This document shows positions 18,416 through 26,738 of a DNA stretch of 64,000 nt, piece by piece. Below the pieces are notes generated by a model. The model saw only the letters and a list, made by a program, of their open reading frames with translations, ran no database searches and was not told the origin of the DNA. The stretch is from Sphaerisporangium flaviroseum. Lineage in GTDB: Bacteria; Actinomycetota; Actinomycetes; Streptosporangiales; Streptosporangiaceae. Location of the stretch: contig NZ_BAAAZR010000008.1 of NCBI RefSeq assembly GCF_039537005.1, positions 496,001 through 560,000 of the forward strand, written 5' to 3'. Numbering within the stretch: the first letter of the stretch is position 1; each line of letters starts with the position of its first letter. Position numbers and translations under genes: made by a program.

Positions 18416-19428
18416 CCATCACGGTCCCGAGGATGGAGTTCACCGTCGATGCCTGGGATCCCGGTTACGGCGCGGCGCTCGACCACGAGGCTCTCGGCGA
18501 ACAGAAGATCACCACTGCCGAGCTCGACCTGGGCATCGAGGTCTCGGCCGCCGACTGGCGCCCCATCTCGCCTGGGCATAGCGCCGCGACCCCCGACGTC
18601 CTCCTGATCGCCGATGGTGTGCGCCGCATCGACGCCCGGGTCTGGAGCCATCAGCCCGATGACGCCGTGCCCCTGCCGGGCATCGCCGCGTCGTCCGCGG
18701 CCGGGATCGTTCGCTGCGTTCCCGGCGGCGGCACACCGGCGACCGTGGTAGCGGTCGAGGTGAGCCGGTCGGTGTTCAGCGCCTCGCTGGATGTGCCGGA
18801 CATCGTGACCGCCGCCGCGACCTATCGGGGACGCCGGGCGTCAGGTGCCACGATGGAACAACTCTCCTTGGCTCTCCAGCAGCAGCTCGCGGAGCTCGAA
18901 GTGGACGTCGCGATCCGTTACCGGGCCGAGGCCGGCTCCGATGACCTGCTCCTGGTGGACGGACCGCTGCGTGGCCGTACCCACCTGCCCCGGACCGTCG
19001 GCTACATCAAGACGCACCACACGGCCTACCTGCCCGCGCCGCAGGTCGGCATCGTGTCGGCGCTGGCTCCGGGGCAGCGCACGCCGGTTTTCCTCATGGG
19101 CACCAGCTGGAGCCGGCACGCCTGGTACCTCCGGCTGCCCGTCCGGTCAGCGACTCCGTGGGCGGGGATCGTGCGGTGCGAGGCAGGTGCCGACCTGTTC
19201 GCGGATGAGGTGATCGCCCTTGCGGACGCCGTCACGCGCCTGCTGCCGTCCCTCGCCGGCGTCGACTACAAGGATCCGCGCGCTCCGCAGAACCTCGTGC
19301 CCATCGGCGGGCTGGAGAAGCTCCTCCGCCACCGGCTCGGTGACGCGCGCCTGCTGTACCGCTCGCTGCGCGTCGCCGCCACCCGCGACGGCGCGGCACC
19401 GTACGAACGTCCCTCTGTGTCCGTGTGA
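18412..19428 (+). CDS. NurA-like 5'-3' nuclease, partner of HerA
   Basis: 338 residues. Weak but ordered similarity to NurA: an early Asp motif VLLIADGVRRIDARV (about residue 62-76), a second Asp motif LLLVDGPLRGRTH, a lysine motif VGYIKTHHTAYLP, strand WYLRLPVRSATPW, and a C-terminal APQNLVPIGGLEKLLRHRL corresponding to the family's closing segment. NurA is an RNase H-like nuclease that resects DNA ends with HerA. The ATG overlaps the sbcC stop (ATGA), so it is coupled to sbcC. Gene context, HerA first and NurA-like last around SbcDC, supports the call; sequence similarity alone would be modest. Confidence 0.7.
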   Translation: MTITVPRMEFTVDAWDPGYGAALDHEALGEQKITTAELDLGIEVSAADWRPISPGHSAATPDVLLIADGVRRIDARVWSHQPDDAVPLPGIAASSAAGIVRCVPGGGTPATVVAVEVSRSVFSASLDVPDIVTAAATYRGRRASGATMEQLSLALQQQLAELEVDVAIRYRAEAGSDDLLLVDGPLRGRTHLPRTVGYIKTHHTAYLPAPQVGIVSALAPGQRTPVFLMGTSWSRHAWYLRLPVRSATPWAGIVRCEAGADLFADEVIALADAVTRLLPSLAGVDYKDPRAPQNLVPIGGLEKLLRHRLGDARLLYRSLRVAATRDGAAPYERPSVSV

Positions 19429-19768
19429 ACCCTGTGGGGTCTCGCCGCTGTGGGGTCATGAATCTCACGGCGGCCCACGTCGACGGCAATCGTCGAGCCG
19501 GCGTTCCGACGCAGACTCCGCAGGGTCGGCACCCGGGCGGACTCGACGGACACGAACAATCGATCCGCTCGCGCGGCGCCGCGACGGAGTACTTCGCGCA
19601 GTCCTTCTGCTTCGCCCGCTTTGGGGTATGCGAGTCGGCTTCCCACCGCACGGTCGGCCTCGCCCCAAGGGGCCATCACCCTGCTACTGACCGTTAACGG
19701 CGTCTCCGCATATGGAAAACCGATGGAAGGCCCGGCGTAGCGCTTTGAGGTGCCAAGCCTTCCCGAGT
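19429..19768. other. intergenic stretch, no supported gene
   Basis: 340 bases between the NurA-like gene and the convergent lipoprotein gene. Open frames exist on both strands but none shows a ribosome site or a recognisable domain. GC content falls toward 19700, marking the edge of an AT-richer island. Confidence 0.4.
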
Positions 19769-20167
19769 TTACGAACCGTCGGATCTTTGCCAGATCCGTA
19801 CGCTTTTATGACGCGTATTCTCTAAGACGGTTCTCGTGCCGAGTGGTTGCTTAAGTTTCAGCTTCACATAATGGGCATAGCCAACCGTCTTTGTGTATTT
19901 CGGCGAGTGCGGGCACTCTTGTGCCATAACTCCAATGATCACTCGCGTAGAGGATTCGGTTACTTCGGTGCCCGCCACTGGATCACATTTCGAATTACCC
20001 TTTCCTGGCGGTTCGGTAACCATTTCCACGGTCAGTGTCCGCTCATCTTCTGACAGCTCTGCCGTGCTGATGTACTGCCACTGTGGCCTACTGCAAGACG
20101 CCATGGTCAAAACCGTCGATCCCGCAAGGAGGGCTAGGATCATTCGGCTTATGAGGGAACTTGCCAT
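19769..20167 (-). CDS. small lipoprotein in AT-richer island
   Basis: 132 residues. N-terminal signal peptide with a hydrophobic core (ISRMILALLAGSTVL) and lipobox TMASC, so the mature protein is probably lipid-anchored at Cys25. The rest is beta-rich with two further cysteines and no known domain. Base composition is visibly lower in GC than the surrounding genes, suggesting acquisition. It lies 16 bases downstream of the truncated S1 protease on the same strand; the two probably came in together. Confidence 0.8.
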   Translation of the reverse strand: MASSLISRMILALLAGSTVLTMASCSRPQWQYISTAELSEDERTLTVEMVTEPPGKGNSKCDPVAGTEVTESSTRVIIGVMAQECPHSPKYTKTVGYAHYVKLKLKQPLGTRTVLENTRHKSVRIWQRSDGS

Positions 20168-20183
20168 GGAAGATAACCTACTC

Positions 20184-20732
20184 TTATCTGCGCTTCATAA
20201 CGTCGCCGCCGAATGCTCTACGAACTTCTTGGATATCAGTAAAGTTAACGGTACATACTCCCAGAGCACCTTTTCCGCCGCTGAGGATGCCCTTGGCAGC
20301 CACGTAACCGTCCGACTCGATGGTGAAGATCGGGCCGCCAGAATCGCCTCCCTCTGTGCAACCACCTACCCGCGATCCCATACTGCCATTCCTGACAGTG
20401 CCGGCGAAAGCGCCGTCTGGGTGATATTCCGGGATCGGCTTGTTGACTTCTTCGACCTTCCAGTTACACGTTTGGCCGGTCGTCCTTCCTCCTATGCAGA
20501 AGAGGTCGCCCGGGACGGCGCGGCGAGTCCAACTGCGCCGTACCGGGCGTTTCTGGGCCGAGGCTATCCCGCCGACGAAGATTGACGCCGTAGACGTCGG
20601 TGGGTCGTAATACGCGACTAGCGCGATGTCTCCGTGGGTTGTTGTTTGGTCAGGTAGATTGACGGATCCACGACCGTTCACCCAGGAGCTGCGTAGGGCT
20701 AGCCCGATATCCTCGCCACTTCTGACCACTTC
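20184..20732 (-). pseudogene. S1-family serine protease, 5'-truncated
   Basis: The C-terminal part of a chymotrypsin-fold protease: HGDIALVAYYDP supplies the triad Asp region, GCTEGGDSGGPIF the catalytic Ser with oxyanion residues, and two cysteine pairs are visible. The N-terminal half with signal peptide and catalytic His is missing: at about 20732 the frame runs into antisense transposase sequence. The gene was therefore cut by the Tn3-type element. It shares the low GC of the adjoining lipoprotein gene. Confidence 0.75.
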
Positions 20733-21232
20733 TTGAGGTGCCGGCAGCCGTGTCCGGACATGTGCGCGGGGCGTTGGGGCTGGCCGATGAGGTGGAGCTG
20801 CGGCAGGCCGCGCCCATGACGGCCAGCCGCCATCGGGCTTTCGTTCGCAAGCGCATGGGTGTGTCATATGAGGCGGCCCGGGTCCGACGGATCGCCGAGG
20901 AGGCCGTGCGCAAGGCCGTGCAGTCCAAGGACAACCCGGCCGACCTGATCAACGTGGCGCTGGAGGAACTGGTCCGCGCTCGATGTGAGTTACCGGGCTA
21001 CACCACGTTGGACGCGATGACCGCGGCGATCCGCGCCGAGGTGAACACGGCTGGATCAGCACTATCGCTCCCACCGCGCGGCGCTGTTCACCTTGGTTGA
21101 GGCGATCGAGCTGGAGGCCACCACGGCCGAGCGCAGCGTGCTGGAGGCGGTGGAGTTCCTGCGCGCGTCGCGTGGCGCCAAGGCCGCGTTCGTGCCCGAG
21201 CAGATGACGGTGGAGCGGGCTGCCGGTAGGTG
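20732..21232 (+). mobile_element. Tn3-family transposase remnant
   Basis: Fragment of the N-terminal DUF4158-type region of a Tn3 transposase: EVPAAVSGHVRGALGL, ASRHRAFVRKRMGVSYE, VQSKDNPADLINVALEELVR, CELPGYTTLDAMTAAIRAEV. The frame breaks near 21047 by one base and continues as LDQHYRSHRAALFTLVEAIE and VEFLRASRGAKAAFVPEQ until about 21232, where similarity stops abruptly. The DDE catalytic domain and terminal repeats are absent, so the element is dead. Both ends abut unrelated truncated genes. Confidence 0.75.
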
Positions 21233-21440
21233 CCCAGTTCAGCGGCGACCGCCTCCCATATCCCCGACCCACGCCACAAGCTCACAATCGCAATGTAATC
21301 GCCTTCTTCGGCAGCGGCCAGCTGAAAAGCAGTGGAGCCATATCGTTGATCAGAGCGAAACCGGTTCTCGCCCTTCCGAGTCTCGGCTCTCTCGACGAAG
21401 CTCATCGGGGTCTGTCTACGACGGTCGCCGGCGTGATACC
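21233..21440 (-). pseudogene. C-terminal fragment of an unknown gene cut by the Tn3 remnant
   Basis: A minus-strand frame reads MSFVERAETRKGENRFRSD, then AFQLAAAEEGDYIAIVSLW and GIWEAVAAELGTYR, directly up to the Tn3 boundary, after which it runs into antisense transposase sequence. The amphipathic pattern looks like a real protein end, but I do not recognise it and no full-length version is present. Confidence 0.3.
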
Positions 21441-21622
21441 GAATTCCGCCGGAACCTCTCATGGCATTACGAATACTGCTGCGGGTTCTGCGACGGCTGT
21501 CTGGACGGCGTTGCCGTCGGCCTCCTGGCCGGTCGCCGGTGGCCAAAGGCAGGGCGAGCTCTCGGCGTCTGCGGCGGTTGAGCGGGCGGCAGACGCCGGG
21601 AGTCCGCGTGAGCCGTTGCGGG

Positions 21623-21943
21623 CTATCTGGGGCCATACCCCCCGTGGTGGTGGCCGTGGTGGTGGCCGTATGGATGATAGCCGTGGTGGTTCCAGTGGTG
21701 GTGGCCGTGGTTCCAGTGGTGGTGGCCGTATGGATAGCCGTGGTGACCATGGTGACCTGGGTAGACGATGTAGCAGCGGTTGTTGTATTGACCGTAGGGC
21801 AGCAGCGGGCATGGATGGCCCTGCGATATGGAAGCCGCCTCCGGGTTGATGGCGCGTGCGCTGGCCGCCTGGGACGACAGCGCCGCGGGAACGGCAAGAC
21901 TGAGCACCACCAGCGAGCCGGTGGCTAGGACTTTCTTGAGCAT
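21623..21943 (-). CDS. exported histidine-rich peptide
   Basis: 106 residues. ATG 21943 is preceded by GGAG at about 8 bases. The signal peptide MLKKVLATGSLVVLSLAVPA with an AxA-type site (AASARA) is followed by a short region with two cysteines (HPCPLLPYGQYNNRCYIVYP). A tail of about 45 residues follows, built of His-His-x and Gly/Tyr/Trp repeats (HHHWNHGHHHWNHHGYHPYG). Such tails bind Ni, Zn, Cu or Co. No family recognised; a secreted metal buffer or envelope metal-binding peptide is a reasonable guess. Confidence 0.75.
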   Translation of the reverse strand: MLKKVLATGSLVVLSLAVPAALSSQAASARAINPEAASISQGHPCPLLPYGQYNNRCYIVYPGHHGHHGYPYGHHHWNHGHHHWNHHGYHPYGHHHGHHHGGYGPR

Positions 21944-22685
21944 GGAAGATCTCCGTATCTGGTAGTCCGGCATGGTTCCTGGACTCACGGAGCGCCGAAC
22001 CGGCTTCCTGGAAGGATGTCGCCGAATCGACGCTTACCTCTGAAAACGCTAGTCGAGGCGATCTAGAAGCTCCTCCCATGCAGGCAAATGTTGGAACTGG
22101 GATCGTCCAGTAATTCCACCTGCTGATAATTCCCGATTTAGGGCGATATAGCGTTACTAAGTCAGCGACGAAGTCGTAATCCGGCCTGTCACCAGAAGTC
22201 CGACGGAGAACTCCGTCTTGGCCGGCTGTGCTCGGCGGAGACCATCGTCTTAACAAGACGGGATCGTGCCGACGCGATCGTGCCCGGTGGTGGCGTGAGA
22301 TGGCGCGGCTCTACGGCGGTCAACGGCGCTGCCAGCTCTGCTCCATCGCGCTGTACTTCGGTGTGCCCGGTGCTACTCGGCGGCGGGACTCCACGGAGAC
22401 CCGGCGCCCGGAGCACTCGACCGTGGTGCTCGCCCTTGTGCGAGAGCGTGTCATGGGCGGTACCGAGAACGATCAGACCGTGCCGCTCGGCCATGGTGCG
22501 AGAGCGCGGCACAGGCGGCACCGCGAGCGCTCAGACCGTGCCGCACGGCCGTGGATCGGGTTCGCGAGAACCGAATTAGGCGTCGTTGCGGTGCGAACGT
22601 ATGGTTTCGGTCATTTCTGGTAACGAGCCAGAGGATGGGCAGGCTGAGCCTGAAGCAGAGAGGTAAGAGAGGTAAAGGAGCTCGC
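21944..22685. other. gene-free stretch upstream of the permease
   Basis: About 740 bases. It must contain the promoter of the histidine-rich peptide gene (minus) and of the permease gene (plus). Reading frames here have unnatural composition. A 58-bp tandem repeat is present at 22439-22554. Confidence 0.5.
22439..22554. repeat. 58-bp imperfect tandem duplication
   Basis: Copies 22439-22496 and 22497-22554 both begin TGCGAGAGCG, share CAGACCGTGCCGC, and end GGCC(A/G)TGG. About a dozen mismatches show it is not recent. No coding role seen. Confidence 0.75.
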
Positions 22686-23990
22686 GTGGCGACTGTTACT
22701 CCCCGGCAGGCCCCGCTCGGCGTTCCACGGAGCCGGGTGCGCCAGCTGCTGGCCGCCAACATCGGCAACGCCGTCGAATGGTTCGACTGGTACACGTACT
22801 CGTTCCTGGCCGTCTACTTCTCGACCCAGGTCTTTCCCAAGAGCGCGGGCAACAGCCTGGTGCCGTTGCTGAGCTCGTTCGCGGTCTTCGCGGTCGGGTT
22901 CTTCATGCGCCCGCTCGGCGGACTGCTCGTGGGCTCGTTCGCCGACCGGTACGGCCGCAAGGCGGCGATGACCTTCACCATCAGCCTGATGGGCGCTGGG
23001 TCGCTGCTGATGGCCCTCACCCCGACCTACGCGTCGGTCGGCATGCTCGCGCCTGTCATCCTGACGCTGGCCCGGTTGACCCAGGGGCTCTCGGTCGGGG
23101 GCGAGTTCGCCGCGGCGACCACGTTCCTCGTGGAGTCCGCTCCGCCTGGCAGGCGTGGTCTGTTCTCGAGTTTCCAGTACGTCAGCACCACCGTCGGCCA
23201 GTTGCTCGCGTCCGGCCTCGCGGCCCTCCTTGCCGCGGGCATCACCGAGGCCCAGATGAGCTCCTGGGGGTGGCGCGTCCCGTTCGCCGTCGGCGCGCTG
23301 GCCAGCCTGGTCGGGCTGTGGATTCGCAGGAGCGCCGATGAGACCACGACCCTCGCCGAGGACATCAAGAAGGGCACGGCCGAGAAGCCGAAACTCTTCG
23401 ACTTCCTGGTGCACCACCCGGGCAAGGCGGCCTTGATCGTCGGCATCACCATGGCCGGCACCGTCGCGTACTACACGTGGACGACTTTCCTGCCCACCTA
23501 CGCTCAGCTCACCGTCAAGTTCGACAAGGCCGAGGCCCTTCAGGCAGGCACACTGTCGCTCCTGTTCTTCATGGTGCTGCAGCCGCTGCTCGGCATGCTC
23601 TCCGACAGGATCGGGCGCCGGCCGATGCTCATCATGTTCGGTGTGGCGTTCACCCTGCTGCCGGTGCCGTTGATGGGGATGCTGACCGACTCCTTCGCCA
23701 GCCTGCTGCTCGTCCAGTGTGTTGGCATGGTCTTCCTCGGTTGCTTCACCTCGATCTCGGCGGCGGTGAACTCTGAGCTGTTCCCCACCAGGGTCAGGGC
23801 GTCAGGCGCCGGTTTCCCGTACTCCCTGACCGTCGCGCTGTTCGGTGGGACCGCCCCGCTGGTGGGCACGGCGCTGATCGACGCGGGGAACGCGGGGGCG
23901 TTCGCCTGGTACATGTCGGTACTGGCTCTGGGTTCGACCCTGGTCTATGTCTTCGCACTCAAAGAGACGAAGGACGAGCCTCTGCGCTGA
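22686..23990 (+). CDS. MHS-family metabolite:H+ symporter
   Basis: 434 residues, twelve membrane helices. Hallmarks of the MHS branch of the major facilitator superfamily: NIGNAVEWFDWYTYSFLAVY at helix 1, SFADRYGRKAAM in loop 2-3, LTQGLSVGGEFAAATTFLVE in helix 4 and SDRIGRRPMLIMFG in loop 8-9. These permeases import organic acids such as ketoglutarate, citrate or sugar acids with protons. GTG 22686 is chosen because AAAGGAG lies 5 bases upstream. The convergent mannonate dehydratase gene suggests the substrate is a hexuronate or derived acid (inference). Confidence 0.9.
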   Translation: MATVTPRQAPLGVPRSRVRQLLAANIGNAVEWFDWYTYSFLAVYFSTQVFPKSAGNSLVPLLSSFAVFAVGFFMRPLGGLLVGSFADRYGRKAAMTFTISLMGAGSLLMALTPTYASVGMLAPVILTLARLTQGLSVGGEFAAATTFLVESAPPGRRGLFSSFQYVSTTVGQLLASGLAALLAAGITEAQMSSWGWRVPFAVGALASLVGLWIRRSADETTTLAEDIKKGTAEKPKLFDFLVHHPGKAALIVGITMAGTVAYYTWTTFLPTYAQLTVKFDKAEALQAGTLSLLFFMVLQPLLGMLSDRIGRRPMLIMFGVAFTLLPVPLMGMLTDSFASLLLVQCVGMVFLGCFTSISAAVNSELFPTRVRASGAGFPYSLTVALFGGTAPLVGTALIDAGNAGAFAWYMSVLALGSTLVYVFALKETKDEPLR

Positions 23991-24057
23991 CACTCTGGCG
24001 AAGAATGGCGTCCCCGGCACGTACGCCGTCGACGTGCCCGGCGAGCCGGTTCTGGTC

Positions 24058-25296
24058 TCACCAGTCGTGAACGGTGCCGTCCCGAAGGCGGTTGAACGGC
24101 AGATATGCCGTCTGGTAAGGGAACTTGCCCGCCGCGTCGACGTCCAGCGTCACCCCGAGGCCGGGCTGGTCGCCCGGATGCAGCATGCCGTTGGTGAAGG
24201 TGAAGGACTGGCGGAACACGGTGTCGGTGAGCTCGCCGTGCTTCATGTACTCCTGGATGCCGAAGTTGTGGATCGCGAGGCCGAGGTGCATCGCGGCGGC
24301 CATCCCGACAGGGGAGATGTCCGTGGGGCCGTGCATGCCGGACTTGATCTGGTATTGGGCCGCGTATTCCAGGACCCGCTTCAGATGGGTGATGCCACCG
24401 GTGTGGGTGACGGCCGAACGGACGTAGTCGATGAGTTGCTCGCGGATGATCTGCTGGTAGTCCCACACGGTGTTGAACACCTCCCCGATCGCCAGGGGCG
24501 TCGTGGTGTGCCGGCGCACCAGGCGCAGGGCCTCCTGGTTCTCCGCGGGTGTGCAGTCCTCCAGCCAGAACAGGTCGTATGGCTCGAGCGACTTCCCGAG
24601 CTTCGCGGCCTGGATCGGCGTGAGCCGGTGGTGCGCGTCGTGCAGGAGCGGGAGTTCCGGGCCGAACTCGTTGCGGACCGCTTCGAACACCGTGGGCAGG
24701 TGCCGCAGGTAGGAGGCGGAGTCCCAGTCCTCCTCGGCCGGCAGTGCGGCTCGCTGGGCGGGCTCGTGGTCATAGCGTTTGCCCGAGTTGCCGGCCGTCG
24801 TGGCGTTCGAGGCGATGCCGTAGATGGCGGTCAATCCCGGGACGCCGGCCTGGACCCGGATCGCGCGGTAGCCCTCGTCCAGATGGCGCCGGATGGATTC
24901 GAAGATCTCAGGGAGGTCGCGCCCGCTTGCGTGCCCGTAGGCGAGCAGGCCCGATCGGCTCGCGCCGCCGAGTAGCTGGTAGAGAGGCATCCCCGCGGCC
25001 TGGGCCTTGAGGTCCCACAGCGCCACGTCGACCGCCGCGATCGCCGCCATCGTGACCGGCCCCCGGCGCCAGTAGGCGCCGCGGTAGAGAAACTGCCAGG
25101 TGTCCTCGATGGCGTGCGCGTCGCGGCCGAGAAGCAGCGGGACCACGTGTTCACGCAGGTAGCCGACCACCGCCAGTTCGCGGCCGTTCAGTGTGGCGTC
25201 GCCCAGGCCGGTCAGGCCGTCGTCCGTGATGACTCTCAGAGTGACGAAGTTGCGGTCCGGGCTCGTCACCACGACTTCGGCAGACTCGATGACCAT
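24058..25296 (-). CDS. manD: D-mannonate dehydratase (enolase superfamily, ManD/RspA type)
   Basis: 412 residues. ManD features are all present: RVITDDGLTGLGDATLNGRE at the N-terminal capping domain, RVQAGVPG, the LLHDAHHRL segment carrying metal Asp and catalytic His, WLEDCTPAENQ (metal Glu), AIGEVFNT (metal Glu), GMHGPTDISPVG (His) and FGIQEYM. It dehydrates D-mannonate to 2-keto-3-deoxygluconate in hexuronate breakdown; some relatives are low-activity RspA paralogues, so in-vivo role is less sure. ATG 25296 has GGAGGAG upstream. Convergent with the MHS permease gene. Confidence 0.85.
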   Translation of the reverse strand: MVIESAEVVVTSPDRNFVTLRVITDDGLTGLGDATLNGRELAVVGYLREHVVPLLLGRDAHAIEDTWQFLYRGAYWRRGPVTMAAIAAVDVALWDLKAQAAGMPLYQLLGGASRSGLLAYGHASGRDLPEIFESIRRHLDEGYRAIRVQAGVPGLTAIYGIASNATTAGNSGKRYDHEPAQRAALPAEEDWDSASYLRHLPTVFEAVRNEFGPELPLLHDAHHRLTPIQAAKLGKSLEPYDLFWLEDCTPAENQEALRLVRRHTTTPLAIGEVFNTVWDYQQIIREQLIDYVRSAVTHTGGITHLKRVLEYAAQYQIKSGMHGPTDISPVGMAAAMHLGLAIHNFGIQEYMKHGELTDTVFRQSFTFTNGMLHPGDQPGLGVTLDVDAAGKFPYQTAYLPFNRLRDGTVHDW

Positions 25297-25469
25297 CCCT
25301 GCTCCTCCGCCGCTGCCGATGGGCCCGCACCCGAGGCTCACCCACGGCGGGACGCGACGTCAAGAACATGTCCCTGACGGCTACCCGCGGGTCGCCACGG
25401 CGGCGGTGCGGCACATCGGCTCTGGTGCTCGGTCGGTCACGATCACGTCCGGGTGCTCCCCGGGGCGTA

Positions 25470-25561
25470 GGCGGCTTCGTCCAGGGCCGCGGAGGGGGTC
25501 TCGGCGGTGCTGGAGCTTGCTATATCCCGCACCGCGGATCACCATCGTTCCCGGCGCCTGG
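25470..25561 (+). repeat. direct repeat copy 1 (about 92 bp)
   Basis: Starts GCGGCTTCGTC and runs through GTCTCGGCGGTGCTGGAG and CGGCGCCTGGA. It matches 26227-26318 at most positions. In this copy the ATG that opens the gene at 26278 is changed to ATA, so only the 5' region of that gene has been duplicated here, just ahead of the gene at 25580. Confidence 0.8.
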
Positions 25562-25579
25562 ACCAATGAAGGGGCGGGT

Positions 25580-26068
25580 ATGCGTTCGCGGGACCTCCGT
25601 GTCATTGTCGTCACTGCCTTATGCCTGGTCGTCGCGGTCGGCGCCTTCGCCTTCGTCGAGCTGAAAGACGCGCTCGGCATCCTGCTGGAGAGACCCGACC
25701 CGGCGTGCGTGGCTCGCAGCGCGGCCGACAACGAGAGATTGACGAAGGCCGTCGCGCCGCATCTGCCGTCCGTGACGCCCGACGACATCAAGGGTGGGGA
25801 TGGATGCGGTCCGCCCGAGAGCGGCCATCCCTGGATAGAGGCGGAGCTCCCGAGCGCCTCGATCGAGGAGGTCCTGCGTGGATTCCCCACGTCGGAGTGG
25901 ACTCCTATCCCGTACGCCGATGCCCAGAAGGCGGCCGACCCGGGCGAGGTGTCGACCGGCGTCACGGGCGAGGTAGATGAGCGCAAGGTAGCGGTCTACG
26001 CTTTCCGGGCCGGACGTGGCAAGGGACCGGTCAGGGTCGTGGCCTGGTTCGACACCTGGTTGGAGTGA
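25580..26068 (+). CDS. membrane-anchored hypothetical protein
   Basis: 162 residues. One N-terminal membrane segment (VIVVTALCLVVAVGAFAFV, residues about 8-26) and a soluble domain with two cysteines (PDPACVAR and GGDGCGPP) that could form a disulfide outside the cell. ATG 25580 follows GGGGCGGG. No known family. The gene sits directly after copy 1 of the 92-bp repeat. Confidence 0.6.
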   Translation: MRSRDLRVIVVTALCLVVAVGAFAFVELKDALGILLERPDPACVARSAADNERLTKAVAPHLPSVTPDDIKGGDGCGPPESGHPWIEAELPSASIEEVLRGFPTSEWTPIPYADAQKAADPGEVSTGVTGEVDERKVAVYAFRAGRGKGPVRVVAWFDTWLE

Positions 26069-26226
26069 AGCGACGCCGACGACGGTTCGGCTCAAGCTGA
26101 TGATGCACGCTCCCAAGCATCTGTGGCGTTGTCACAGCCTGTCGCGGAACCGGGCAACTGACCAGCGTATGCGTGATCAGTTGACTACGATGCTGATTGT
26201 GCGATCACCGTGGTTGAGGAGCTTTA

Positions 26227-26318
26227 GCGGCTTCGTCTAGGGCCGCCGGGAAGGTCTCGGCGGTGCTGGAGGTCGCCATGTCTCGCACCGCACATCACAT
26301 TCGCTCCCGGCGCCTGGA
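26227..26318 (+). repeat. direct repeat copy 2 (about 92 bp)
   Basis: Counterpart of 25470-25561. It covers the upstream region and the first 14 codons of the gene starting at 26278, so it is probably the parent copy. Confidence 0.8.
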
Positions 26319-26673
26319 TGGTGACCGGCACTGGGAAGCAAGGCCGTCCGGGCCCTGGCGTGCCGTCAGGCTGACCGATCTTCGCTACTCGGAGGCGGAA
26401 GCCAAGGCAGCGCTCATCGAGGGTCGGCGTTCGCAGCCTCGGATGGTCCATCGGCACGTGGACCTCTACTCGTTTCTGGGCGCGTACGGCCGGGGGAAAT
26501 TGGCGGAGGACGCCAACCTCGAAGAGCGCAGCGAGCGCCGGCGACTGCGTGATCGGCTGTACGCGACGGTGAAGCGCGCCAACTCCGCACCCCTGACGGA
26601 CTTCGTCGACGAAGACGACCTCGAAATCCACCCCTACCGGCCTCGCCACGGCGCCCTCTGGAACGCCTGGTGA
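26278..26673 (+). CDS. actinobacterial basic protein of unknown function (MSRTAHH type)
   Basis: 131 residues beginning MSRTAHHIRSRRLDGDRHWE. Proteins that start with this SRTAHH-x-R signature and continue with a W-R-x-V-x-L-x-DLRY motif recur in streptomycetes and relatives; none has a known function as far as I recall. The protein is rich in Arg, with NLEERSERRRLRDRLYATVK in the middle, and could bind nucleic acid. Its first codons and leader are duplicated 757 bases upstream. Confidence 0.65.
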   Translation: MSRTAHHIRSRRLDGDRHWEARPSGPWRAVRLTDLRYSEAEAKAALIEGRRSQPRMVHRHVDLYSFLGAYGRGKLAEDANLEERSERRRLRDRLYATVKRANSAPLTDFVDEDDLEIHPYRPRHGALWNAW

Positions 26674-26738
26674 GGGGCGGTCGGTGATTCCGGTCCATCG
26701 GAAGTCCTTGGGCGTGGTCGCGTCACGTTCAGGCTTGA

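Noticed and set aside
19266..19679. 137-residue minus-strand frame overlapping the NurA-like gene end
   Set aside because: First part looks plausible but no domain, no ribosome site and deep overlap with a supported gene.
22228..22623. 131-residue frame ahead of the permease
   Set aside because: It runs through the 58-bp tandem repeat, has unnatural composition and no ribosome site.
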